A DNA stretch of 64,000 nucleotides from Rhodobacterales bacterium 32-67-9. Its GTDB lineage: Bacteria; Pseudomonadota; Alphaproteobacteria; Rhodobacterales; Rhodobacteraceae. The DNA lies in NCBI GenBank assembly GCA_002280515.1, contig NCEA01000010.1, positions 124,001 to 188,000 of the forward strand. The letters run 5' to 3'. Within the stretch, counting starts at the first letter, position 1. Every line of letters starts with the position of its first letter. The notes below the pieces were generated by a model, which had not been told where the DNA came from, did not search any database, and saw only the letters and a list, made by a program, of their open reading frames with translations. A program made the translations under genes and the position numbers. Shown here piece after piece: positions 10,163-19,241 of this stretch.

Positions 10163-10828
10163 ATGTGCGGGCGATTCATATTGGGCGACGGGACCTGGGC
10201 GGAGTATCACGACTCCCTCTCGGTCATTCGCGATGCGCGGGGCAGCGTCAGCTACAACATCAAGCCGACCCAGACGATCAGCCTCGCGCTCCGTGACGGG
10301 GATAACCTCGTGGCGGCCTCGGCCCGCTGGTGGTTCGTGCCGCACTGGTTCCGGGGCGCGGCCGCCGAGTGGAAGGCCACGACCTTCAACGCCCGCATCG
10401 AATCGGCGGCGGAAAAGCCGGTGTTCCGCACCGCCTGGGCCGCGCATCGCTGCCTGATCCCGGCGAGCGGCTATTACGAATGGACCGGCGAAAAGGGTCG
10501 CAAGCAGCCGTGGTTCGTCTCGGTCGAGCAGAATGCCCCGGTCCTCTTCTTCGCCGGCCTCTGCGCGGCGCGCCCCGACGGCAGCCTGACGGCGGCGATC
10601 CTGACCCGCGCGGCGGACCCGCAGATCGCCCATCTGCACCCGCGCATGCCGGTGATCCTGACGGGCGAGGAGATGATGCCCTGGCTCGACCGCACCATGC
10701 CGGATGCGGAGGCCATCGACCGGCTGGGGACCGGCCGGGCCGGCCGCTACATCACCCGCCGGGTGCGACCGTTCGGGATTGCCGATGACGGGCCGGAGCT
10801 GATCGAGGCGGAGGGGCTGGACCTCTGA
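10163..10828 (+). CDS. SOS response-associated peptidase (SRAP; HMCES/YedK family)
   Basis: 221 residues, normal for SRAP. The protein starts MCGRF, so Cys2 becomes the N-terminal nucleophile that forms a thiazolidine crosslink with abasic sites in single-stranded DNA. Other conserved elements are NARIES (active-site Asn/Glu region), CLIPASGYYEW with the catalytic Glu, and HPRMPVIL with the catalytic His. It acts in protection of abasic sites. It stands alone and converges on the DUF3179 gene. Confidence 0.93.
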   Translation: MCGRFILGDGTWAEYHDSLSVIRDARGSVSYNIKPTQTISLALRDGDNLVAASARWWFVPHWFRGAAAEWKATTFNARIESAAEKPVFRTAWAAHRCLIPASGYYEWTGEKGRKQPWFVSVEQNAPVLFFAGLCAARPDGSLTAAILTRAADPQIAHLHPRMPVILTGEEMMPWLDRTMPDAEAIDRLGTGRAGRYITRRVRPFGIADDGPELIEAEGLDL

Positions 10829-10842
10829 CGCCGACGCCCTGC

Positions 10843-11814
10843 TCAGGGGCCGAGCATCCATTTGCCGTTCGGGTAGAAGGCGTGGAAGGCGAAGGCGAAG
10901 GCGAGGTCATGGACGAGATCGCGCCCCGTGCTTGCGTCGCGCACCCGGATGTTGCCGACATCGCGGCCGTTGGCGATGCTCCCGGTGTCGAGCGCCGAGG
11001 CCTGCCCTGCGGACCATGTGATCGTCACGCCAGCCTCGGTCAGTTCCCTGGCCCTCGCGATCCGGTCGAGCGGCCAGGCGCGGTTGCCGACGCGGACAAC
11101 GCGCGACAGCGGCTCGATCCCGTGCGGCGGCATCTCTCCGTTGTAGAGGAAGGGCCGGGCGAGGCTGTCGTAGCCGGCATAGGGATTGCGGCCGTAGCTG
11201 CGCGGCCAGTCGGGTTCGTCCATGACGAGGCCGTCGGGGTTGCGCGCCCGGAAGGCGCCCCAGCTTTCCATCCAGCCCGGCAACTGGGTCAGCCGCTCGC
11301 CGGTCATGGCCCCGACGATCCCCTCGCCCAGCGCCTGCTGCCACCAGCTTTCGCTCTGGCGGTCATACATGATCATGTCGGAATGCCGGAGCTTGCCCGA
11401 GACCCCGAAGCTGAGCACCCGGCCGCCGAGGCGCCGGTCGAAGATGATCCCGGTATTGCAGAGCGGGCAGTAGGTGACGGCGACGGGAAGGCCGCCGACC
11501 TCGTCGTTCACGATCTCGTGCCACATGAGGTAGCGGATCGGCCAGGCGCGCGGGCGTTGCCCGTCAAGCTCCAGCACCATGACCGGTTCGGCATCGGCGA
11601 GCCGGGTTTCCGACCCGGCCGGGATCATCCTTGCAGAGTCGAGGGCGGGGATGCCGTCCTTCGGCGGGCCGCCCGACAGGATCTCGTCGAACGGGACGGC
11701 GCTGCGGGAAAAGTCGGTCTTCGGCCATTCGCCGCGCCATTGCGACGGCTCGGCCAGCGCCGGCACCGCGAGAGCGAGGCCGGCCAGAAGCGCGAAGATG
11801 CGAAGTGCGGACAT
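10843..11814 (-). CDS. DUF3179 protein with signal peptide
   Basis: 323 residues from the ATG at 11814; this start gives a clean signal peptide (SALRIFALLAGLALAVPALA) that a longer frame from 11883 would bury. The core LPVAVTYCPLCNTGIIFDRR, followed by FGVSGKLRHSDMIMYD and SESWWQQALGEGI, is diagnostic of DUF3179. The family is predicted periplasmic or secreted, with a conserved CPLC pair that could bind metal; no function is known. Confidence 0.88.
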   Translation of the reverse strand: MSALRIFALLAGLALAVPALAEPSQWRGEWPKTDFSRSAVPFDEILSGGPPKDGIPALDSARMIPAGSETRLADAEPVMVLELDGQRPRAWPIRYLMWHEIVNDEVGGLPVAVTYCPLCNTGIIFDRRLGGRVLSFGVSGKLRHSDMIMYDRQSESWWQQALGEGIVGAMTGERLTQLPGWMESWGAFRARNPDGLVMDEPDWPRSYGRNPYAGYDSLARPFLYNGEMPPHGIEPLSRVVRVGNRAWPLDRIARARELTEAGVTITWSAGQASALDTGSIANGRDVGNIRVRDASTGRDLVHDLAFAFAFHAFYPNGKWMLGP

Positions 11815-11900
11815 GGAAAAACCCCTGCCCGGCAGTCTGGACCGGACGGGGGGCGTTGCGAAGGGGCAAGCTGACGCTCTCACCCGAAGGTGATGGTGCG

Positions 11901-12518
11901 TTACTCCGCGACCGTCACCCGCGCCATTCGGTCGGGATCAGGCACCGCGCCGTTGAGGTCGGCCGCGCCCTTCTTGATCGCGTCGACCACTTCCATGCCG
12001 GCAATCACGTGGCCGACGACCGTATACTCGCCGTTCAGGAACTCGCCCGGCGCGAACATGATGAAGAATTGCGAATTGGCACTGTTGGGATTGGAAGAGC
12101 GCGCCATGCCGACGACGCCGCGCTGGAACGAGCGGTCGGAGAATTCGGCCGGGATGTTCGGCAGGTCGGACTTGCCGGTGCCGGCCATCGAGAGATCCCC
12201 GCCCCACTTGCCGAACTTCACGTCACCGGTCTGCGCCATGAATCCGTCGAGCACGCGGTGGAAGACCACGTTGTCATAGGCGCCGATCCGCGCCAGTTCG
12301 GTGATCTGGGCGACATGCTTCGGCGCGATCTCGGGCAAAAGGTCGATGACCACGGTGCCGTTGGCCTTTTCGCCCACGACCTCGATGACGAGGTTCGGGC
12401 CCGGCCCGTCCTCGGCAGCGACAGCACCTTGTGTGCTTTGCATGTAGAGGAAGGCGGCCGTGCCGATGGCGGCGAGACCGGCGGCCATGGCTCCGAGGAA
12501 GACGCGCGTGTCAGACAT
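11901..12518 (-). CDS. Membrane-anchored or exported cyclophilin-type peptidyl-prolyl isomerase
   Basis: 205 residues: an N-terminal hydrophobic segment (GAMAAGLAAIGTAAFLYM, residues 9-26) then a cyclophilin domain. The active-site stretch FHRVLDGFMAQTGDV, the GMARSSNPNSANSQFFIMF segment and the GHVIAGMEVVDAI end are present. It would assist proline isomerisation in periplasmic protein folding. Its ATG overlaps the end of the preceding cyclophilin gene by eight bases, which indicates translational coupling. Confidence 0.93.
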   Translation of the reverse strand: MSDTRVFLGAMAAGLAAIGTAAFLYMQSTQGAVAAEDGPGPNLVIEVVGEKANGTVVIDLLPEIAPKHVAQITELARIGAYDNVVFHRVLDGFMAQTGDVKFGKWGGDLSMAGTGKSDLPNIPAEFSDRSFQRGVVGMARSSNPNSANSQFFIMFAPGEFLNGEYTVVGHVIAGMEVVDAIKKGAADLNGAVPDPDRMARVTVAE

Positions 12519-13017
12519 CGGCGGCCACCTTGACGGCGATCATGCGGTCGGGATTCGCCGGCGGCTCGCCGCGCTGGATCGCGTCCACATGGTCCATGCC
12601 CGACAGCACCCGCCCGTAGACCGTATACTGGCCGTTGAGGAAGTGGTTGTCCTTGAAGTTGATGAAGAACTGGCTGTTGGCCGAATTCGGGTTCGAGGAC
12701 CGGGCGGCGCCGAGCGTGCCGCGATCATGCGGCAACTTGGAAAACTCCGCCGGCAGGTCCGGCAGGTCCGATCCGCCGGTCCCGGCACGGCCGGGATTGT
12801 AGTTCTGTGCCATGTTGGCGTGCTCGACATCGCCGGTCTGGGCCATGAAGCCGTCGATCACCCGGTGGAAGGCGACATTGTCGTATTTGCCGGCCCGGGC
12901 GAGTTCCTTCATGCGCGCGGCGTGTTTCGGCGCCACGTCCGCCAGAAGCTCGATCACCACGTCGCCGCCCTTCAGCGTCATGATGATGGTGTTTTCGGGG
13001 TCCTTGATCTCTGCCAT
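12511..13017 (-). CDS. Cytoplasmic cyclophilin-type peptidyl-prolyl isomerase
   Basis: 168 residues with no signal peptide: a compact bacterial cyclophilin. FHRVIDGFMAQTGDVEHANM, a GGSDLPDLPAEF loop, LGAARSSNPNSANSQFF and GRVLSGMDHVDAI are conserved. A GGAGG ribosome site precedes the ATG. The gene is the first of a two-gene operon with the exported paralog downstream, so the pair supplies isomerases to both compartments. Confidence 0.94.
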   Translation of the reverse strand: MAEIKDPENTIIMTLKGGDVVIELLADVAPKHAARMKELARAGKYDNVAFHRVIDGFMAQTGDVEHANMAQNYNPGRAGTGGSDLPDLPAEFSKLPHDRGTLGAARSSNPNSANSQFFINFKDNHFLNGQYTVYGRVLSGMDHVDAIQRGEPPANPDRMIAVKVAADV

Positions 13018-13166
13018 TCCGGCCTCCTTCGATTTGGCGGGAACCTAGTGCGCCGGGGGGCACATGAAAAGGGTAAAGCGTCGCGATCGTCGCGCTTTGC
13101 CTATGCTTGCCATCACAGGACGGCTAGATTTGCGGAAAATCGCCGGGACGACAAAGGATTCGATTG

Positions 13167-14357
13167 ATGGGTTGGAAAAGCCTCGACGACATGGAGATGA
13201 AGGACAAGACCGTGCTTGTCCGCGTGGATATCAACGTTCCGGTCGAGGCCGGTCAGGTCACCGACGCCACCCGGATCGAAAAGATCGTACCGACGATCAA
13301 GGATATCCAGGCCGGGGGCGGCAAGCCGGTGCTGCTGGCGCATTTCGGCCGGCCGAAGGGCGCGATGGTGCCGGAGATGAGCCTGAAGGTCGTGCTGCCG
13401 GCGCTTGAGGCCGCGCTCGGCCAGCCGGTCGGTTTCGCCGAGGATTGCATCGGCGCGCCGGCCAAAAAGGCGGTGGCGGCGATGGTGCCGGGCGATGTCC
13501 TGCTCCTGGAGAACACCCGTTTCCACGCCGGCGAGGAAAAGAACGACCCGGCCATGGCGGCGGCACTCGCGGCCCTCGGCCAGGTCTATGTCAACGACGC
13601 GTTTTCGGCGGCGCACCGGGCCCACGCCTCGACCGAGGGCATCGCGCATCTGATGCCGGCCTGCGCGGGGCGGCTGATGGAGGCGGAGTTGAAGGCGTTG
13701 AACGCCGCGCTCGGCGATCCCGAACGCCCGGTGGTCGCGGTCGTGGGCGGGGCCAAGGTCTCCACCAAGCTCGACCTACTCGGCAATCTGGTCAGCCGCG
13801 TCGATCACCTCGTGATCGGCGGCGGCATGGCCAACACCTTCCTCGTCGCCAAGGGAATCGAGGTCGGCACCTCGCTTGCCGAGCGCGACATGGCCGATAC
13901 CGCGCGCGAAATCCTCGATAAGGCGAAGGCGGCGGGCTGCGCGATCGAACTGCCGGTCGACGTGGTCGTGGCGCGCGAGTTCAAGGCCGGTGCAGCGAAC
14001 GAGACCGTCGCCGCCGACGCCTGCCCGGCCAACGCGATGATCCTTGATGCCGGCCCCGAGACGGTGGACCGCATCGCCGAGGTCTTCGCCCGCTGCCGCA
14101 CCCTGATCTGGAACGGCCCGCTCGGCGCCTTCGAGATCGAGCCGTTCGACGCCGCGACCAATGCCGCGGCGCGCAAGGCGGCGGAACTGACGCGCGGCGG
14201 GCGGCTGGTGTCGGTTGCGGGCGGCGGCGATACGGTCGCGGCCCTGAACAAGGCCGGCGTTTCAGGCGATTTCAGCTATATCTCCACCGCCGGGGGCGCG
14301 TTCCTCGAATGGATGGAGGGCAAGGTCCTGCCCGGCGTCGCGGCGCTCGAGACGTAA
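13167..14357 (+). CDS. pgk: Phosphoglycerate kinase
   Basis: 396 residues from the ATG at 13167; a TTG one codon earlier is less likely. Pgk interconverts 1,3-bisphosphoglycerate plus ADP and 3-phosphoglycerate plus [14 protein letters not shown], the substrate-binding [23 protein letters not shown], the hinge [11 protein letters not shown] and the nucleotide-binding [11 protein letters not shown] are present at normal positions. An SDR gene and class I aldolase follow on the same strand, giving a small glycolysis/gluconeogenesis cluster. Confidence 0.98.
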   Translation: MGWKSLDDMEMKDKTVLVRVDINVPVEAGQVTDATRIEKIVPTIKDIQAGGGKPVLLAHFGRPKGAMVPEMSLKVVLPALEAALGQPVGFAEDCIGAPAKKAVAAMVPGDVLLLENTRFHAGEEKNDPAMAAALAALGQVYVNDAFSAAHRAHASTEGIAHLMPACAGRLMEAELKALNAALGDPERPVVAVVGGAKVSTKLDLLGNLVSRVDHLVIGGGMANTFLVAKGIEVGTSLAERDMADTAREILDKAKAAGCAIELPVDVVVAREFKAGAANETVAADACPANAMILDAGPETVDRIAEVFARCRTLIWNGPLGAFEIEPFDAATNAAARKAAELTRGGRLVSVAGGGDTVAALNKAGVSGDFSYISTAGGAFLEWMEGKVLPGVAALET

Positions 14358-14420
14358 CGACGCCCTTGCGTTCCGAACCGGGCAGTTTACTTTCCCCCGC
14401 GCACAGCGGGAGAAAGCGGC

Positions 14421-15194
14421 ATGGCCTCCAAATGGACACTGATCACCGGCGCCTCTGAAGGCTTCGGCGTCGAGTTCGCGAAACTTGCCGCCGCCGAGGG
14501 ACGCGACCTGATCCTTGTCGCCCGGCAGGCGGCGAAGATGGAGGCGCTGGCCGAGACTCTGCGCGCCCGCCACAAGATCGCGGTCGAGGTGATGCCCGCC
14601 GATCTGAGCGATCCCGCCACGGTCGAGGCGCTCTGGCGCAAGGTCGCACTGCGCCGGCATGTCGACCTCGTCGTGAACAACGCCGGCCTCGGCTACAACG
14701 GCCCCTTCGCCGGCGCCGATTTCGACCGCGAGATGGCGTCGATTATGGTCAATGTCTTGGCCCTGTCGATCCTCACCAAGCGGGCGGTCGCACATATGCT
14801 CCAGCAGGGCGGCGGGCGCATCCTCAACGTTGCCTCGACCTCCGCCTTCATGCCGGGGCCGAACATGGCAGTCTATCACGCGACCAAGGCCTATGTGCTG
14901 TCGCTTGGCGAGGCGGTCGCCGAGGAACTGCGCGGCACGCCGGTGACGCTCACCACGCTCTGCCCCGGCGCCACCGCGACGAATTTCGCCAGGGACGCAA
15001 AGATGGAGCATGTCGCGCTTTTCAAGGCGCTGCCGGTGCCGTCGGCGGCGCGGGTCGCGAAATCCGGCTGGCGGGCGATGCAGCGCGGGCGCAGGGTCAA
15101 GGTGACCGGCGCGCTGAACTGGCTCTTCTCGGTCGGACCCCGTTTCACCCCCCGAAATCTCGTGCCGCGCATCGCGGCGGTTTTCCTGAAATGA
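14421..15194 (+). CDS. SDR-family NAD(P)-dependent oxidoreductase
   Basis: 257 residues. The cofactor loop TGASEGFGVEFAK, NNAGLGYNGPF after strand four, Ser in VASTSAF and the Tyr/Lys pair in VYHATKAYVLS are those of the DltE/YqjQ-like SDR group. Substrate unknown. It starts 63 bases after pgk and lies before the aldolase, so it may be co-transcribed with them although no direct metabolic link is evident. Confidence 0.85.
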   Translation: MASKWTLITGASEGFGVEFAKLAAAEGRDLILVARQAAKMEALAETLRARHKIAVEVMPADLSDPATVEALWRKVALRRHVDLVVNNAGLGYNGPFAGADFDREMASIMVNVLALSILTKRAVAHMLQQGGGRILNVASTSAFMPGPNMAVYHATKAYVLSLGEAVAEELRGTPVTLTTLCPGATATNFARDAKMEHVALFKALPVPSAARVAKSGWRAMQRGRRVKVTGALNWLFSVGPRFTPRNLVPRIAAVFLK

Positions 15195-15251
15195 CCCCCG
15201 CGCCGCGCCGCCAAAGGGCATTGTTTCCGAAACCGCCGCCGAATGCCGCGC

Positions 15252-15263
15252 GTTAGCGCCACC
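15252..15263. promoter_or_regulatory. Degenerate copy of the eno palindrome, upstream of the aldolase gene
   Basis: GTTAGCGCCACC keeps the left half of the perfect GTTAGCGCTAAC palindrome found before eno, and sits about 88 bases before the aldolase start, a similar distance. A shared regulator is possible but this single degenerate site is weak evidence. Confidence 0.3.
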
Positions 15264-15350
15264 ACATTTGCAAGCGCAATGCCTCTCGCCTAGAACCCGG
15301 TCAACGGGGGCGTTCGCCCCTTGGGCAACGGGTTTCAGCGGAGGTCGACC

Positions 15351-16244
15351 ATGTCACGGCAACACCAGGCGGAACAGATGCGTTCGGGCAAGGGCTTCAT
15401 CGCGGCGCTCGACCAGAGCGGCGGCTCGACGCCGAAGGCGCTGAAGCTCTACGGGATCGGCGCCGACGCCTGGAAGACCGACGACGAGATGTACGGGCTG
15501 ATCCACGAGATGCGCTCGCGCATCGCGACCGCGCCCGCCTTTACCGGCAAGCGCGTGATCGGCGCGATCCTCTTCGAAAAGACCATGGACAGCGCCATCG
15601 CCGGCACGCCGGCCGCGACCTACCTCTGGCAGGAGCGCGGCGTGGTCCCGTTCCTGAAGATCGACAAGGGGCTGGAGGACGAGGCGGACGGCGCGCGGCT
15701 GATGAAACCGATCCCCGGCCTCGACGGGCTTCTGAAGCGCGCGGTCGCAAAAGGCATCTTCGGCACCAAGGAACGCTCGGTCATCGACGCGGCCAATCCG
15801 AAGGGGATCGCCGCCAACGTCGCCCAGCAGTTCGACCTCGCCCGGCAGGTGCTGGCGCATGGCCTGGTGCCGATCATCGAACCGGAGGTGACGATCTCCA
15901 TCGCCGACAAGGCCGAGGCCGAGGACATCCTGCTGGCCGAGCTGAAGAAGAACCTCGACGCCCTTCCCAAGGACCAGCAGGTGATGCTGAAGCTGACGCT
16001 GCCGACGAAGGCCAACCTCTACAAGCCGCTCGTCGATCATCCCCGGGTGATGCGGGTCGTCGCGCTGTCCGGCGGCTACAGCCGGGACGAGGCGAATGCG
16101 CTCCTGGCCCGCAACAGCGGCGTCATCGCCAGCTTTTCGCGCGCCCTGACCGAGGGGCTTTCGGCGCAGCAAAGCGACGCCGAGTTCGACGCCGCGCTCG
16201 ACGCGACGATCCAGTCGATCTACGACGCCTCGGTCGCCGGCTGA
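15351..16244 (+). CDS. Fructose-bisphosphate aldolase, class I
   Basis: 297 residues from the ATG at 15351, preceded by GGAGG six bases upstream; the frame opens earlier at 15321 without a site. The N-terminal GKGFIAALDQSGGSTPKAL, KRVIGAILFEKTMD, the VPFLKIDKGL segment and PIIEPEVTI are those of the short bacterial class I aldolase, which uses a Schiff-base lysine and no metal. It interconverts fructose-1,6-bisphosphate and triose phosphates. It follows pgk and an SDR. Confidence 0.93.
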   Translation: MSRQHQAEQMRSGKGFIAALDQSGGSTPKALKLYGIGADAWKTDDEMYGLIHEMRSRIATAPAFTGKRVIGAILFEKTMDSAIAGTPAATYLWQERGVVPFLKIDKGLEDEADGARLMKPIPGLDGLLKRAVAKGIFGTKERSVIDAANPKGIAANVAQQFDLARQVLAHGLVPIIEPEVTISIADKAEAEDILLAELKKNLDALPKDQQVMLKLTLPTKANLYKPLVDHPRVMRVVALSGGYSRDEANALLARNSGVIASFSRALTEGLSAQQSDAEFDAALDATIQSIYDASVAG

Positions 16245-16351
16245 TCCGCGCCGGAGGCGAAAAAACCCTGCCGCGGGGGATTCCCTTCGCGAATCACTTG
16301 TGCAATGATCCGCCCCATCCGCCCGCCAGAGGCGGCGCGAAGAGGCCGTAG

Positions 16352-16654
16352 ATGAGCGTATCCCGAAGACGACCCACCGTTGGCATGGTGCTCTATGCGG
16401 CCGGTGCCGGCTGTCTCGGCTTCTATTTCACCTTTGCCGCCGTGCAGGGCGATTTCGGGGTGTTCCGCCGGGTCCAGACCACAGCGGAAAAGACGGCGCT
16501 GACCGAAGAGCGGGACGCGCTGCGCCGCGACGTGGCGCGGATGGAGAACCTGACGCGCCGGATGTCGGACGACTACCTTGACCTCGACCTCCTCGACGAA
16601 CGCGCCCGCGACGTCCTCGGCCTGGTCCGCTCGGACGAGATCGTGATCCACTGA
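16352..16654 (+). CDS. FtsB/DivIC-type septum formation initiator
   Basis: 100 residues with one membrane helix (GMVLYAAGAGCLGFYFTFAAV, about residues 11-31) followed by a coiled coil rich in Glu, Arg and Leu, then LLDERARDVLGLVRSDEIVI. This is the form and size of FtsB, a bitopic divisome protein that bridges FtsL and FtsQ. Its place between aldolase and pdhA is commonly seen in alphaproteobacteria. Confidence 0.85.
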   Translation: MSVSRRRPTVGMVLYAAGAGCLGFYFTFAAVQGDFGVFRRVQTTAEKTALTEERDALRRDVARMENLTRRMSDDYLDLDLLDERARDVLGLVRSDEIVIH

Positions 16655-16686
16655 CCGGACCCTCCGGCGCCGCGCCGTCCGCTGCC

Positions 16687-16740
16687 TCTTCTGTTCGAAA
16701 ATACCTCGGGGGTGTGGGGGCAGCGCCCCCACCCGGATCG
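16687..16740 (+). repeat. Dispersed intergenic repeat, copy B, with hairpin
   Basis: CTTCTGTTCGAAAATACCTC followed by GGGGGTG and a GGGGGC/GCCCCC hairpin. The same 5' block occurs at 42307-42366 between fabG and fabD. It lies just after the ftsB-like gene and could also act as a terminator. Confidence 0.65.
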
Positions 16741-16816
16741 CCACGCGCCCCCGCGTGGCGACACAGCCGGCGCCCGGAAAAATTCCTCGCGATTCCGGCC
16801 CGATTGCGCTATAAGG

Positions 16817-16834
16817 TAGTTTAACGTTGAACTA
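16817..16834. promoter_or_regulatory. 18-bp near-perfect inverted repeat before pdhA, candidate operator
   Basis: TAGTTTAAC and GTTGAACTA form an inverted repeat with one mismatch, 28 bases before the pdhA start and directly after a TATAAG that could be a -10 box (16811-16816 region). The position suits a repressor site controlling the pdh operon; the regulator is unknown. Confidence 0.45.
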
Positions 16835-16861
16835 TCTTTTCGCCATTGGGAGGTCGCGGGG

Positions 16862-17851
16862 ATGGCCGCACGTAAAAGCGCCGAGAAATCAAACACGTCC
16901 AAGGAAGATCTTCTCAAATATTACCGCGAGATGCTGCTCATCCGCCGATTCGAGGAAAAGGCGGGCCAGTTGTACGGAATGGGCCTGATCGGCGGCTTCT
17001 GCCACCTCTACATCGGGCAGGAAGCGGTGGTCGTCGGGCTCGAGGCCGCGGCCGAGGAAGGCGACAAGCGCATCACCTCCTACCGCGACCACGGCCATAT
17101 GCTCGCCTGCGGCATGGACCCCAGGGGCGTGATGGCCGAGCTCACGGGCCGCGAGGGCGGCCTGTCGAAGGGCAAGGGCGGCTCGATGCACATGTTCTCC
17201 AAGGAAAAGCACTTCTACGGCGGTCATGGCATCGTCGGCGCGCAGGTGCCGCTCGGCGCCGGCCTCGCCTTCGCCGACAAGTACAAGGACAACAAGCGCG
17301 TGACCTTCGCCTATTTCGGCGACGGCGCCGCGAACCAGGGCCAGGTCTACGAGACCTACAACATGGCCGAACTCTGGGAGCTGCCGGTGATCTTCGTGAT
17401 CGAGAACAACCAGTATGCAATGGGTACCTCGATGAAGCGGTCAACCAAGTCGGTGACGCTCTTCGGGCGCGGCCAGGCCTACGGCATTCCCGGCGAACAG
17501 GTCGACGGCATGGACGTTCTCGCGGTCAAGGCCGCGAGCGAGAAGGCGGTCGCCCACTGCCGCGCCGGCAAGGGCCCCTACATCCTCGAAGTGATGACCT
17601 ACCGCTACCGCGGCCATTCGATGTCGGACCCGGCAAAATACCGTAGCCGCGAGGAAGTCCAGAAGATGCGCGAGGAGCGTGACGCCATCGAACATGTGCG
17701 CGAGCTTCTCCTGCAGGGCGGACATGCCACCGACGATGATCTCAAGGCCATCGACAAGGAGATCAAGGCCGTCGTCAACGAGGCCGCCGAATTCGCCAAG
17801 GAAAGCCCCGAGCCCGCGCTCGAGGAGCTTTGGACCGACATTTACGCCTGA
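16862..17851 (+). CDS. pdhA: Pyruvate dehydrogenase E1 component, alpha subunit
   Basis: 329 residues. E1 decarboxylates pyruvate with thiamine diphosphate and acetylates lipoyl groups. The thiamine motif is complete: [17 protein letters not shown] ending at [29 protein letters not shown] and the phosphorylation-loop-like [15 protein letters not shown] match the alpha2beta2 type of E1. GGGAGG precedes the ATG. First gene of pdhA-pdhB-pdhC; the next gene starts 13 bases after its stop. Confidence 0.97.
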   Translation: MAARKSAEKSNTSKEDLLKYYREMLLIRRFEEKAGQLYGMGLIGGFCHLYIGQEAVVVGLEAAAEEGDKRITSYRDHGHMLACGMDPRGVMAELTGREGGLSKGKGGSMHMFSKEKHFYGGHGIVGAQVPLGAGLAFADKYKDNKRVTFAYFGDGAANQGQVYETYNMAELWELPVIFVIENNQYAMGTSMKRSTKSVTLFGRGQAYGIPGEQVDGMDVLAVKAASEKAVAHCRAGKGPYILEVMTYRYRGHSMSDPAKYRSREEVQKMREERDAIEHVRELLLQGGHATDDDLKAIDKEIKAVVNEAAEFAKESPEPALEELWTDIYA

Positions 17852-17864
17852 GGGGGACAGCACC

Positions 17865-19229
17865 ATGGCAACCGAAATTCTGATGCCCGCCCTGTCGCCC
17901 ACGATGGAGGAAGGCAAACTTGCGAAATGGCTGGTGAAGGAGGGTGACACCGTCACCTCCGGCCAGATCCTTGCCGAGATCGAGACCGACAAGGCGACGA
18001 TGGAGTTCGAGGCGGTCGACGACGGCATCGTCGGCAAGATCCTGATCGCCGAGGGGACCGAGGGCGTGAAGGTCAACACCCCGATCGCGGTGATCGTCGA
18101 GGACGGTGAAAGCGCGGAGGCCGCCCCGTCGGCCGCCCCTGCTCCGGCCGCCGCACCCGCCGCTGTCCCGGCCCCGGCCGCGCCGGCCGTCGCCGCGCCG
18201 GCCGCCCCCGCCGTCGATGCCTCGCCCGACTGGCCGGACGGCACGCCGATGAAGACGATGACGGTGCGCGAGGCGCTCCGCGAGGCCATGGCCGAGGAGA
18301 TGACCCGCGACGGCGACGTCTACCTCATGGGCGAGGAGGTCGGCGAATACCAGGGCGCCTACAAGATCAGCCAGGGCCTGCTCGACCAGTTCGGGCCGAA
18401 GCGGGTGATCGACACGCCGATCACCGAGCACGGCTTTGCCGGCATCGCCGTCGGCTCCGCCTTTGGCGGCCTGCGCCCCATCGTCGAGTTCATGACCTTC
18501 AACTTCGCCATGCAGGCGATCGACCAGATCATCAACTCGGCGGCGAAGACGCTTTACATGTCGGGCGGCCAGATGGGGTGTCCGATCGTATTCCGCGGCC
18601 CGAACGGCGCCGCCGCCCGGGTCGGCGCCCAGCACAGCCAGGACTACGCCGCGTGGTATGCGATGGTGCCGGGGCTGAAGGTGGTCATGCCCTATTCCGC
18701 CGCCGACGCGAAGGGCCTTCTGAAGACCGCGATCCGCGATCCGAACCCGGTGATCTTCCTCGAGAACGAGATCCTCTACGGCCGCAGTTTCGAGGTGCCG
18801 GACATGGCGGATTTCACCGTCCCCTTCGGCAAGGCCAAGGTCTGGCGCGAGGGCAGCGACGTGACCCTCGTCAGCTTCGGCATCGGCATGTCCCATACGC
18901 TGGAGGCGGCCGACAAGCTCGCCGCCGAGGGCATCAGCGCCGAAGTGATCGACCTCAGGACCCTGCGCCCGCTGGATACCGCGACCGTCATCAAATCGGT
19001 CATGAAGACCAATCGCTGCGTGACCGTCGAGGAAGGCTGGCCGGTGGGGTCCATCGGCGGCCATATCTCGTCGGTGCTGATGCAGGAGGCGTTCGATTAT
19101 CTCGACGCGCCGGTCATCAACTGCACCGGCAAGGACGTGCCGATGCCCTATGCGGCGAACCTCGAAAAGCTGGCGTTGATCACCTCGGACGAGGTGGTCG
19201 CCGCCGTGAAAAAAGTCACCTACCGGTAA
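17865..19229 (+). CDS. pdhB: Pyruvate dehydrogenase E1 component, beta subunit, with N-terminal lipoyl domain
   Basis: 454 residues from the ATG at 17865. Residues 1-80 are a lipoyl domain with the modified Lys in [11 protein letters not shown], then an Ala/Pro-rich linker, then the E1-beta body ([63 protein letters not shown]). A lipoyl domain on E1-beta, besides that on E2, is a known feature of several alphaproteobacteria. Its first 80 residues are nearly identical to those of pdhC, so one copy arose by duplication. Confidence 0.97.
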   Translation: MATEILMPALSPTMEEGKLAKWLVKEGDTVTSGQILAEIETDKATMEFEAVDDGIVGKILIAEGTEGVKVNTPIAVIVEDGESAEAAPSAAPAPAAAPAAVPAPAAPAVAAPAAPAVDASPDWPDGTPMKTMTVREALREAMAEEMTRDGDVYLMGEEVGEYQGAYKISQGLLDQFGPKRVIDTPITEHGFAGIAVGSAFGGLRPIVEFMTFNFAMQAIDQIINSAAKTLYMSGGQMGCPIVFRGPNGAAARVGAQHSQDYAAWYAMVPGLKVVMPYSAADAKGLLKTAIRDPNPVIFLENEILYGRSFEVPDMADFTVPFGKAKVWREGSDVTLVSFGIGMSHTLEAADKLAAEGISAEVIDLRTLRPLDTATVIKSVMKTNRCVTVEEGWPVGSIGGHISSVLMQEAFDYLDAPVINCTGKDVPMPYAANLEKLALITSDEVVAAVKKVTYR

Positions 19230-19241
19230 GGAGACAGAGAC

